DNA of 13,652 nt from UBA1422 sp041859095. Lineage in GTDB: Bacteria; Bacillota; Clostridia; Peptostreptococcales; Anaerovoracaceae. Of the stretch, positions 6,908-13,262 are shown one piece after another. Numbering within the stretch: the stretch's first letter is position 1; each line of letters starts with the position of its first letter. A model generated the notes under the pieces. The model saw nothing but the letters and a program-made list of their open reading frames with translations, did no database searches and was not told where the DNA came from. The stretch covers positions 1 through 13,652 of the forward strand of contig JBHEKY010000023.1 in NCBI GenBank assembly GCA_041859095.1, given 5' to 3'. The position numbers were made by a program, and so were the translations under genes.

Positions 6908-9286
6908 CTACTTTTTCATGGTTGCTGTTGATTTATACTTCATAAGGCCTAATCCCAATAGCAAAGATAGTAACAAGGTATACATATACCAGTCGGTATC
7001 GCGATCTCCAGTATCAGGGTTTCCCTCAGCTGCCGCCCAAAGAGCCGAAGCTTCTTCCGATAAATCCACTAAAGGTGCTTCAAAGAAGGCTACACCTGCA
7101 TTAACCGCATCGGTTCCCTTGTTGCTGCCAGTGTACATGAATGTTGCAACACCCTTGACTAAGTCCACGGTTCCGCTGGCGTTGTTCGCGCCGGTTACTA
7201 CAAAGCGAACGGCAAGGGGCACATCGGCAAGATTTCCATTGCTATCATAAAGTGACGCCATGAAGCTTCTAGAACCTCCCGCAAAACCTGTGAATGTTTT
7301 TGGTGTAATCACTAACTTTTGTATCCATGGGTTAAAATTCACCAATCCGTCTATTTCGTCACCCTTAGCTCCGTTGTCATTATATTCCGGTCCGGTGGCA
7401 TCTCCCCACCAATTTAGCAATGCTTGCAATGTGAATGCCTCTGATTCAAGGCCTCTAAATGCGAATCTAGCTTGCTCAGTAAAACGTATATCAATTGCGT
7501 ATGAGGTATTCCCCGAAAAATTATTATAGCTTACAACAATCAAATCCTCATCTGCGCTTGGGGTATGATTAAACAATAATCCGGTACCGTTATTTGTGAT
7601 GTCATTGGACACAATTACAACGCCAGGATCAACTTGGTCCAAGGTAACATAATCTATATAAATCCCGACTTCATTATCGTCTATTACATTTTTGCTAATC
7701 ATCAGATATACTTCATCATCTGTTTGTCCATATATGTAATAAACGTAAATGCCCATGTCATTATGTTTTAATGTATTGCCAATGACATCAATTTTTGCAG
7801 CATAGCTGTTTATGTCTTCGAGATATATCCCCACGAGGGATTCCGAAATGTCATTTCCCGAAACAAGGACTTCTGCATCCAAATCATAGGCTATATCATC
7901 AAAATATATTCCATCCTCAACGAACTTTATTGTGTTATCACAAACATCTACCTGGGCAGGGTCGAAACCATAATAGCCAGTGTATCCAATGTATACACCA
8001 TATTCATATCGGTCTGTGACGCTCACTCCGCTAATCTTATTTCCAGATATTTTGGCTACTGCATCTGCATAATAAACATAAACTCCATATTCCAGGCCAT
8101 CATTGCTTGAATCGGCTGTGATGTTGTTGTCGATGATTTGTACATCCGTCTTTGCAGGGTCATCATTATATGCGGTGTAATAAATATAAACGCCAAATCG
8201 GGCATTATGGATATTATTCGCTTTAATGACAGCGCTTCCATAAACAACTTCCTCCACATATACGCCATAATAGCAATCTGAGATGTTATTCCCTTCAACT
8301 AGTAGACTGCCAGGCTTATTGGGGAAATAGTAAGAGACGTAGTCCACAGATACCCCCGAAGCACAGTCGGACATGGTATTATTCTTGACGATTGCTTCTC
8401 CACCTTCTTCTAGATAATAAATATAGACACCGTCGTTGTTCAGATTGGCAAAGGTATTGTCTTCAACTGTAAGAACCGATGACCCTGAGATGCCATGACC
8501 TGTCAGGTTAGTGTAACCTGCGTATACGCCATAACGGCCACCGTCCATGTCATTGCCAAGGATATTCATTTCGGTATCAACGATATCTTCATTGAGATAA
8601 ATGCCATTATAGCAATTGGTAAAGTTATTGTCTTCTACATTGACTTTACTGTCTGTGATTGCTTTATTAAAATACAAAGCTGCTTCTGACTCGACATTGG
8701 AGATTGTGTTATCCTCTACCGTAATCATGGCGTTGGAAACCGAGTCTTGAAAATAAAATCCTCTCCATGTTGTGGACATAACATTTCCAGTAAGGTTGAC
8801 ATTGGAATCTTCAACCGTGTCCATTACGACTGCATACATGGCACTTACGAAGACACAATCCTTGATAGTTATGTCACCTTCTTCAATCGGCAGAACATAA
8901 ATAGCAATATCACTTGCGGAAACAGTAAACCCTTCCAAGGTAAACTTATCCACCGCGACTTGTATCGTAGGGGAACTGCCTGCAATCGTTGTTGTTGCTG
9001 CCCCAACATTTGATTTAATTGTTAGGTTTTCAACATCCACAACGACGTCTTCATTGTAGCTGCCTGGCCCGGCAACTAATGTGTCACCTGGTTCTGCAGC
9101 ATCAATGGCATCTTGAATGCTCGAATATTCCGTCGATAAATCTGAAGTGTTATAAACCTTGTTGTCCTCAATGCCTGTTAAGGCGTATACGTTGGTAAAC
9201 CCAAACCCTAGCATAATCAATGACAGTGATAATGCCAGAACAACTAGCCACACCTTCTGGTTCTTATGAACTTTAATAAGATTCAT
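6908..9286 (-). CDS. Secreted parallel beta-helix surface protein with NPDTG tail
   Basis: Large exported surface protein of 792 residues. I chose ATG at 9286, with AGGAGG 9 nt upstream; the frame stays open 75 nt further without a ribosome site. A signal peptide covers residues 1-36 (KVWLVVLALSLSLIMLGFGF, cleavage near VYA-LTG). Residues 55-95 (SSIQDAIDAAEPGDTLVAGP...) are the usual entry to NosD/pectate-lyase-like right-handed beta-helices. About 95-620 holds roughly 17 rungs with N-rich turns and a recurring G-(V/I)-Y-(V/I)-x-Y pattern. At 625 NWWGDATGP and then VNFNPW form the common cap after such helices. A beta-rich Ig-like segment (about 655-735) follows. The C-terminus has NPDTG at 756-760, a hydrophobic helix and a Lys-containing tail. 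No enzymatic residues were identified, so it is more likely adhesive or structural than a lyase. It has its own promoter and terminator. Confidence 0.92.
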   Translation of the reverse strand: MNLIKVHKNQKVWLVVLALSLSLIMLGFGFTNVYALTGIEDNKVYNTSDLSTEYSSIQDAIDAAEPGDTLVAGPGSYNEDVVVDVENLTIKSNVGAATTTIAGSSPTIQVAVDKFTLEGFTVSASDIAIYVLPIEEGDITIKDCVFVSAMYAVVMDTVEDSNVNLTGNVMSTTWRGFYFQDSVSNAMITVEDNTISNVESEAALYFNKAITDSKVNVEDNNFTNCYNGIYLNEDIVDTEMNILGNDMDGGRYGVYAGYTNLTGHGISGSSVLTVEDNTFANLNNDGVYIYYLEEGGEAIVKNNTMSDCASGVSVDYVSYYFPNKPGSLLVEGNNISDCYYGVYVEEVVYGSAVIKANNIHNARFGVYIYYTAYNDDPAKTDVQIIDNNITADSSNDGLEYGVYVYYADAVAKISGNKISGVSVTDRYEYGVYIGYTGYYGFDPAQVDVCDNTIKFVEDGIYFDDIAYDLDAEVLVSGNDISESLVGIYLEDINSYAAKIDVIGNTLKHNDMGIYVYYIYGQTDDEVYLMISKNVIDDNEVGIYIDYVTLDQVDPGVVIVSNDITNNGTGLLFNHTPSADEDLIVVSYNNFSGNTSYAIDIRFTEQARFAFRGLESEAFTLQALLNWWGDATGPEYNDNGAKGDEIDGLVNFNPWIQKLVITPKTFTGFAGGSRSFMASLYDSNGNLADVPLAVRFVVTGANNASGTVDLVKGVATFMYTGSNKGTDAVNAGVAFFEAPLVDLSEEASALWAAAEGNPDTGDRDTDWYMYTLLLSLLLGLGLMKYKSTATMKK

Positions 9287-9391
9287 CAATTCAGTCCTCC
9301 TACTTCTTATTACTCCTCTACCCCTTAATGATTGCGTAACGTCATTTCCAAATTCTTCCATCCCTAATGAATTGTAAATGAAATTATCAAA

Positions 9392-9400
9392 ATTATACCA
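9392..9400 (-). promoter_or_regulatory. Extended -10 promoter of the beta-helix gene
   Basis: TGG-TATAAT on the minus strand is an extended -10 element about 106 nt before the ATG at 9286. No good -35 box is present; the -35 position lies inside an inverted repeat. Confidence 0.5.
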
Positions 9401-9410
9401 TACAACGAGG

Positions 9411-9431
9411 TGTAGAAAAACTTTTTTTACA
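9411..9431. repeat. Inverted repeat over the -35 position of the beta-helix promoter
   Basis: TGTAGAAAAA (9411-9420) and TTTTTTTACA (9422-9431) are 10-nt arms with one mismatch, around a single C. The repeat covers the -35 zone of the extended -10 promoter, so it may be a repressor operator. It is A/T-rich, so chance is possible. Confidence 0.4.
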
Positions 9432-9551
9432 TTTAAGCTCGTATTCTGTCACGACATTTTCGATAATTTGTCTACTGATTCGACCGTTTGCTAGCGCTAT
9501 TAATGCACCGATGCTGAGATGGGACAAATCGGGAAATCAGCTATGATTATG

Positions 9552-9583
9552 AAAAAAGGAAGCTGACTTTCGTTCGGCTTCCT
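9552..9583 (-). terminator. Intrinsic terminator of the small ACT-like gene
   Basis: On the minus strand AGGAAGC (9583-9577) and GCTTCCT (9563-9557), with a 13-nt loop, are followed by a T run. It lies just past the stop codon at 9605. Confidence 0.7.
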
Positions 9584-9604
9584 CTTATTTTACTTTTATC
9601 ACTA

Positions 9605-9850
9605 TTATACTACTACCAATTTGGCTTTGATGCCATCCAATTTGTTCAACTCGTCAACGAGAGAATCCGCTTTGGGTTCATCCGGAACCAGCTGAAGAAT
9701 AATCAATCCTTCATCTGAGCACACAGATCCAGCCTCATGCAGTCCAAGACGAGCTTTTACTTCACATCCGTGCTCAGTTAGCAGGTGTTGAAGTTTTTCA
9801 GCCTCTTCTCTTCTGTGTTGAACACCGATTACGATTACTTTTTGAGCCAT
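9605..9850 (-). CDS. Small ACT-like protein resembling the TM1266-type iron-only hydrogenase regulator
   Basis: An 81-residue soluble protein. The first strand and helix (KVIVIGVQHRREEAEKLQHLL), the central RLGL followed by a Gly/Cys loop, the strand GLIILQLVPDE, and a final helix and strand (LVDELNKLDGIKAKLVVV) give a beta-alpha-beta-beta-alpha-beta ferredoxin/ACT-like pattern. This resembles the TM1266 family named 'iron-only hydrogenase system regulator', also related to the NikR ligand-binding domain. Members often sit near [FeFe]-hydrogenase maturation genes, but none are in this window, so the role here is uncertain. GGAGG lies 6 nt before the ATG, and a terminator follows. It appears to be a single-gene unit. 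Confidence 0.85.
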   Translation of the reverse strand: MAQKVIVIGVQHRREEAEKLQHLLTEHGCEVKARLGLHEAGSVCSDEGLIILQLVPDEPKADSLVDELNKLDGIKAKLVVV

Positions 9851-9929
9851 TTTGTACCTCCATTCACGATATGCGATTTTTCATAACAGCTGGTGCAATA
9901 TAGCTATCCAACCTGACAACGTTCCAATC

Positions 9930-9971
9930 TGCCATAATTGTAACATGATTCAGTTCGGGAGGAAATAAAAA
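9930..9971 (+). repeat. Copy A of a shared TGyyATAATTGTAACAT...GAGGAAATAAAAA element
   Basis: Matches copy B (10855-10896) at 32 of 42 positions without gaps. TGCCATAATTGTAACA is at 9930-9945 and GAGGAAATAAAAA at 9959-9971, with identical spacing in both. On the plus strand it reads like an extended -10 box followed by a ribosome site. On the minus strand it contains TACAAT, upstream of the small ACT-like gene. Function unknown. Confidence 0.5.
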
Positions 9972-9972
9972 A

Positions 9973-10119
9973 ATGGCAAAACTCTCTAACAAGACCTCCT
10001 ATTTGGGATGCTTAAAAAAAGTTAACATCATTATATTATGTCATTTGAAAGTCTTTCTATTTAAGCTGTTTGTCTTTGTGTTCGGAACTTCACATAATTT
10101 ACGGATTATTATGATATAA
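9973..10119 (+). CDS. Possible 48-residue membrane peptide
   Basis: A short frame starts at ATG 9973, with GGGAGG 10 nt upstream inside the copy A element. It encodes a basic start (MAKLSNKTS) and a hydrophobic middle (VNIIILCHLKVFLFKLFVFVF) and stops at TAA 10117-10119. The next gene begins 21 nt later. Against it: the end of the frame overlaps the extended -10 box of the next gene, A/T-rich DNA readily yields Phe/Leu/Ile-rich frames, and no family is recognised. It could also be a leader peptide or pure chance. Confidence 0.2.
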   Translation: MAKLSNKTSYLGCLKKVNIIILCHLKVFLFKLFVFVFGTSHNLRIIMI

Positions 10120-10120
10120 T
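10112..10120 (+). promoter_or_regulatory. Extended -10 promoter of the small anchored protein
   Basis: TGA-TATAAT is an extended -10 element with a perfect hexamer. TTCACA (10089-10094) is 20 nt upstream of it, too far for a strong -35. Transcription would start at about 10127, leaving a very short leader with GGAGG before ATG 10141. Confidence 0.45.
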
Positions 10121-10140
10121 TTCAACACGGAGGATTTGTA

Positions 10141-10521
10141 ATGCAAGTAAGAAACAAAAAAAAGCGAAATATAATGATCATGGTTCTAGTTGTTTTGGCT
10201 GTACTATTTTCGGCCGGTATGTTGGCATACAATAAGGTAAACGACGTTGTGGCAGAAACCCTGATTACCAAGGTTGCTGCAAGCAGTGTTGGTGATTCCG
10301 CAAGCGGTGCAGCAGCAGAGAATGTCTACAAATCAATGAGTGATACCGATCAAGACAAAGTAAAAGAGATTGTTGAGAATCATGTGTCCGTCACTACTGT
10401 GCAGGCTGTCACCGAGTATCTCGGAAACAACGATACAGAAGGTTTGAAAGAATATGCCTATGAGAATCTAAGCGACAGTGAAATTACTGAACTGAAAGAG
10501 TTATACGAAAAGTACAATTAA
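10141..10521 (+). CDS. Small membrane-anchored protein of unknown function
   Basis: A 126-residue protein I do not recognise. The basic start (MQVRNKKKRN) is followed by one hydrophobic segment at about 11-30 (IMIMVLVVLAVLFSAGML), which acts as a signal anchor or uncleaved signal peptide. The remaining 95 residues are acidic, Ser/Ala/Asp-rich and mostly helical. They contain an MSDTDQDKVKEIVENHVS segment and a similar second half (LSDSEITELKELYEKYN), which suggests two related small helical repeats facing the outside. There is no Cys and no sorting motif. GGAGG lies 7 nt before the ATG. An extended -10 promoter precedes it and a strong terminator overlaps its stop, so it is a one-gene unit. 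Confidence 0.8.
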   Translation: MQVRNKKKRNIMIMVLVVLAVLFSAGMLAYNKVNDVVAETLITKVAASSVGDSASGAAAENVYKSMSDTDQDKVKEIVENHVSVTTVQAVTEYLGNNDTEGLKEYAYENLSDSEITELKELYEKYN

Positions 10522-10543
10522 AGAGGCGTTTCGCCTCTTTTTT
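10520..10543 (+). terminator. Intrinsic terminator overlapping the stop codon of the small anchored protein
   Basis: A 9-bp stem AAAGAGGCG/CGCCTCTTT with a TTT loop (10520-10540) is followed by more T. Its first base lies within the TAA stop. The A run on the other side would also let it stop minus-strand transcription. Confidence 0.82.
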
Positions 10544-10854
10544 CGATGGTGCCAATCGTTAATTCCATCGCATTATTAAGTTGACTATTTGTATACAGGC
10601 TCATCTAGATGAATGATGCTCATTTGAGTGCCCCCTTCAATTGCCCCTTGATTTATTATGCTTGAACCACAAATATAGATCCCTCTCTGCAGTATCCGAG
10701 CTTTTCGTAATATCCGGTTTACATCACTCACAACATAGACGGGTTACTCTGGAAAGTCTTGATACACTCTTTCACCAGGTATCTAGATGGTCACCTAAAA
10801 AACAGTCCCAAATCGAGAGCCAAAAGATGGTTGTTTCTTTTGAACCTCTTCGAA
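10544..10854. other. Gene-poor stretch with decayed coding remnants
   Basis: No intact gene is supported. It holds a perfect 12-bp palindrome TCATCTAGATGA (10601-10612) and a 12-codon minus-strand frame (MSIIHLDEPVYK) behind AAGGGGG. It also holds the acetyltransferase-like remnant at 10656-10784. One plus-strand frame (about 10710-10895) weakly resembles the N-terminal half of the GNAT-like gene at 13263, for example FTRYLDG against FLRHLLAG. The two coding echoes use opposite strands of the same DNA, so at most one is ancestral. Confidence 0.5.
10656..10784 (-). pseudogene. Remnant of a GNAT acetyltransferase C-terminus
   Basis: Three minus-strand pieces in different frames read like the end of a GNAT-family N-acetyltransferase. 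RYLVKECIKTFQ covers about 10784-10749. VYQDFPE, an in-frame stop and PVYVVSDVN run down to about 10717. YYEKLGYCREGSIFVVQA and a stop end at 10656. The SDVN ... YYEKLGY pattern followed by GSIF is typical of the last strand-helix-strand of GNATs. At least one frameshift and one stop break it, and there is no N-terminal half upstream, so it cannot be functional. A chance match is possible given its short length. Confidence 0.4.
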
Positions 10855-10896
10855 TGTTATAATTGTAACATTATTGCTCAAGAGAGGAAATAAAAA
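10855..10896 (+). promoter_or_regulatory. Copy B of the shared element; probable promoter of the lipocalin-like gene
   Basis: TGT-TATAAT (10855-10863) is a perfect extended -10 box inside the near-palindrome TGTTATAATTGTAACA (10855-10870). GAGGAAATAAAAA follows at 10884-10896. The probable start point is about 80 nt before ATG 10952. Downstream, AGAGAG (10881-10886) and CTCTCT (about 10922-10927) could pair around an inner TGCT/AGCA hairpin. The palindrome would let a regulator cover the promoter. Confidence 0.45.
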
Positions 10897-10951
10897 TTGC
10901 TGAAAGCTTATTTAGCAGAAATCTCTCTATCTTCAAAGGGAGGAAAAACAC

Positions 10952-11395
10952 ATGTTCAAAGAGAAATTGCTCGGCACCTGGAAGCTACAATCGTTCACAG
11001 GCACTGACGAAAACGGTGCGACCATTCAAATCATGGGGGAAGGTGCGACGGGATTTATCTGTTACTCACACGATGGGTGGATGTCGGTCGAGATTTTGCG
11101 TGCCGGGAGGCCGCGATATGATATTCCAGATACAGAGCTCGGATCAGATGAACAAACTCTCGCCGCTGCTCGTGGTATGTTCGCCTACGCCGGACGCTTT
11201 ACCGTTGACGAAGAAAATCAGATTGTTTACCACAATCTGGAATTCTGCCTCATCCCTAACTGGATTGGTAGCAGGCAAAAACGCTATTTCAATTTCAAAA
11301 ACGATGGCAATACGCTAATCCTGACAGCAGACCCTGTCCGCATCGGAAGAGACGGCAAACTTCGAAACACCACGCTCGTTTGGGTACATGAATAA
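10952..11395 (+). CDS. Lipocalin-like domain protein
   Basis: A 147-residue protein resembling the lipocalin-like (Lipocalin_5) family of small beta-barrel proteins with unknown ligand. Typical parts are the N-terminal LLGTWKLQSFTGTDENG, the strand GATGFICYSHDGWMSVEIL, a central helix with AAARGMFAYAGRFTVDEENQIVYHNLE, and the closing strands KRYFNFKNDGNTLILTADPV. There is no signal peptide or membrane segment, so it is probably cytoplasmic. GGGAGG lies 8 nt before the ATG. It is transcribed alone, apparently from the copy B promoter, and converges on the symporter gene with a terminator between. Ligand and role are not evident. Confidence 0.88.
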   Translation: MFKEKLLGTWKLQSFTGTDENGATIQIMGEGATGFICYSHDGWMSVEILRAGRPRYDIPDTELGSDEQTLAAARGMFAYAGRFTVDEENQIVYHNLEFCLIPNWIGSRQKRYFNFKNDGNTLILTADPVRIGRDGKLRNTTLVWVHE

Positions 11396-11396
11396 C

Positions 11397-11429
11397 AAAA
11401 GCCGGCCAATTTGTTAAATTTGCCGGCTT
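11397..11429. terminator. Shared terminator between convergent genes
   Basis: AAGCCGGC (11399-11406) and GCCGGCTT (11422-11429) form an 8-bp G+C-rich stem that can be extended by A/T pairs. The minus-strand 3' side is T-rich (TTTTGTTATT), fitting the symporter gene best. It also lies just after the lipocalin-like stop, so it probably serves both. Confidence 0.72.
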
Positions 11430-11483
11430 GATTCTATGCATATAATCCCAGATTACCTTGTGTTGTTTTATCGACGCTTAAGA

Positions 11484-13004
11484 TTACTCTATTTTCGAAT
11501 GAAAGCACTTCTCAATATGTTGGGCATCGAATTTCTTGGTAACTAGGCTGACAAGGGGCACCGCAATTACCGAAGCAATCATAGCCGATACGCCAAACTG
11601 GGGTGCCATGGTTTTTGCTACCGCAAATCCAACTTCCATGGAGTTATAGAGAATGAGACTTGAAACCACAACGACACCACAAAGCGCGCCAGCCCAGGCA
11701 CCTGCTCGGGTTACACCTTTCCAATACAGCCCCCACAGGAATGGCCCGATGAAGCAGCCTGCAACAACGCCCCAGGAAAAGGACATCAAGTTGACAATGA
11801 AAGTGATGTTCATGGTTGCGAACAGGTAAGATAAAGCAACAAAGAGAACGCAAAAGCTTCTCATAATCAACATTCTCTTCTTTTCTTCAAGGTTGGGCCG
11901 AACTTCACCTAACAAATCAACGGCTACAGCAGAACTGGAAGACAAGACTAAAGCTTCCAGGGTAGACATGGATGCCGATAGCAATAGCAACATGATGATG
12001 CTAAGAAGAATGGTCAAAAAGATATTATCCGTGAATACCTCCATAAGAATATAGGGCATGATTCCATCAAACGCACCTGGTGTGCTTGGTAGTCCATCCG
12101 GTAGTGCGTCCACAAAAAGTGGCCCAGTCACGCCAACCAAGTAGGCGCCACCGCCTATGATAAACGCAAACAAGGTTGCAATGACCGTCCCTTGTTTAAT
12201 GCTATTCTCATCCTTGATGGCATAGTATTTGTGAACCATTTGAGGTAGACCCCATACACCAAAGCTGGTGAGAATGATATTCATGGAAAGGAAAAAGCCG
12301 TTTTCGCCTCCAAATATCTGTGTTAAATTAGGGTCAATTTCATTGAGCTTACGAAATCCTTCCGTAAGTCCACCAACTTCAGGTTGGGCATAGACTACCG
12401 TCACCATGGCTACCACACCAACCAGCATGATGATACCCTGGAAGAAGTCAATCATGGATGTGGCTTTATATCCACCTAGAAATAGTCCAACCGCTGTCAG
12501 CACAGCCATGAGCAACATAATGATTTCCGGCGGCACGCCAACAAAAATTGCTGAAAACAGGGAACCCAAGCCCCGATAAACCCCCGCAGCGTACGGCAAG
12601 AGGAATAGAAAAATGACAACGGCCGCATAAATCTTCAGCTTCTTGCTTTGATATCTGGCAGCAAAGAATTCCGGCATGGTTGCCGCATGTAAACGGTGTG
12701 TCATGCGGCGAGTAGGCTTGGCAAGGAGTAACCACGCCAACATGCTACCGATGATGGCATTTCCAATGCCGATCCAAATACTACCAACACCAATTCGCCA
12801 ACCCATCATTCCGGCAAAACCGATAAAAATAACTGCGGAAAAATAAGCAGTCCCGTAAGAAAATGCGGAAATCCAAGGTCCTACATTACGGCTACCAAGT
12901 AGAAATGAGTCCATTGTTTTGGTGGTACGGAAACTGAAAATCGAAATTCCCAATACCACAGCAACATATAATAAAATAGTGATCAGCGTGATAATCTGTG
13001 CCAT
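11484..13004 (-). CDS. Sodium:solute symporter (SSS family)
   Basis: Na+-coupled uptake permease of the SSS family (PutP/PanF/SGLT relatives). The 506 residues give about 13 membrane helices. Family signs are an N-terminal helix with FRTTKTMDSFLLGSRNVGPW, the region FSYGTAYFSAVIFIGFAG, LPYAAGVYRGLG, GGYKATSMIDFFQG in helix 5, and FGVWGLPQMVHKYYAIKD. The Ser-rich LLLLSASMSTLEALVLSSSS stretch matches the helix that helps form the Na+ site in PutP. The substrate cannot be assigned; proline, pantothenate or an organic acid are family possibilities. AGAGGAAG lies 6 nt before the ATG. The gene stands alone with a strong promoter and an operator-like inverted repeat, so substrate-responsive control is plausible. 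Confidence 0.95.
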   Translation of the reverse strand: MAQIITLITILLYVAVVLGISIFSFRTTKTMDSFLLGSRNVGPWISAFSYGTAYFSAVIFIGFAGMMGWRIGVGSIWIGIGNAIIGSMLAWLLLAKPTRRMTHRLHAATMPEFFAARYQSKKLKIYAAVVIFLFLLPYAAGVYRGLGSLFSAIFVGVPPEIIMLLMAVLTAVGLFLGGYKATSMIDFFQGIIMLVGVVAMVTVVYAQPEVGGLTEGFRKLNEIDPNLTQIFGGENGFFLSMNIILTSFGVWGLPQMVHKYYAIKDENSIKQGTVIATLFAFIIGGGAYLVGVTGPLFVDALPDGLPSTPGAFDGIMPYILMEVFTDNIFLTILLSIIMLLLLSASMSTLEALVLSSSSAVAVDLLGEVRPNLEEKKRMLIMRSFCVLFVALSYLFATMNITFIVNLMSFSWGVVAGCFIGPFLWGLYWKGVTRAGAWAGALCGVVVVSSLILYNSMEVGFAVAKTMAPQFGVSAMIASVIAVPLVSLVTKKFDAQHIEKCFHSKIE

Positions 13005-13038
13005 AAGCCACTTCCTCTCTGTCGCTTTTGTGCGTTAT

Positions 13039-13078
13039 AACTATACATTGTAAAAATCATTGTTTGAATTGTATAGTT
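13039..13078. repeat. 9-bp inverted repeat across the symporter promoter and leader
   Basis: AACTATACA (13039-13047) and TGTATAGTT (13070-13078) are perfect 9-bp complements separated by 22 nt. One arm overlaps the -10 box and the other lies about 14 nt into the transcribed leader. This fits two half-sites for a DNA-looping or dimeric repressor. Confidence 0.55.
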
Positions 13079-13096
13079 TTTGTGTGGGAAAGTCAA
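13068..13096 (-). promoter_or_regulatory. Promoter of the SSS symporter gene
   Basis: TTGACT (13096-13091), a 17-nt spacer and TACAAT (13073-13068) on the minus strand. The start point would be near 13061, giving a 57-nt leader before ATG 13004. Confidence 0.65.
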
Positions 13097-13187
13097 TCAA
13101 TACGTTATAAATGTAGGTCTGGTAGGCGAAACACTTTGGTTTTTCATCCAAAACACCTCAGATACCAGATTATGATTTTGTAGTCTG

Positions 13188-13196
13188 TGGTAAAAT
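13188..13196 (+). promoter_or_regulatory. Weak extended -10 promoter for the GNAT-like gene
   Basis: TGG-TAAAAT is an extended -10 element with one mismatch, about 67 nt before ATG 13263. No convincing -35 box is seen. Confidence 0.3.
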
Positions 13197-13262
13197 GATA
13201 CTATGATTGAAGAATGATATCTCGCCAGAGCATTCCACCATGGAACAGAATGAAGGTATAAA

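Larger units (their letters stand above)
9287..9551 (-). other. Leader and promoter region of the beta-helix gene
   Basis: No gene is seen here. The transcribed leader (9287 to about 9385) holds AGGAGG and weak upstream starts. I compared it by eye with GEMM-I and GEMM-II and found no aptamer. Upstream come the extended -10 box at 9392-9400 and an inverted repeat at 9411-9431. The stretch 9432-9551 shows nothing I can name. Confidence 0.6.

Noticed and set aside
7600..9000. DNA-level tandem repeat or CRISPR-like array in the beta-helix gene
   Set aside because: The periodicity is at protein level (about 35-residue rungs); the DNA of successive rungs differs and there are no identical repeats with spacers.
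9287..9385. Second c-di-GMP riboswitch before the beta-helix gene
   Set aside because: The leader has an ACGCAA-like string, but no GNRA hairpin, no paired arms and no 3' strand of either GEMM class.
10601..10612. Perfect palindrome TCATCTAGATGA
   Set aside because: It is isolated, with no promoter next to it and no second copy noticed, so a 12-bp palindrome alone is not enough to call an operator.
10641..10862. 73-codon plus-strand open frame starting MPLDLLCLN
   Set aside because: No ribosome site or recognisable family. It runs across the decayed stretch, where better coding echoes lie in other frames and on the other strand.
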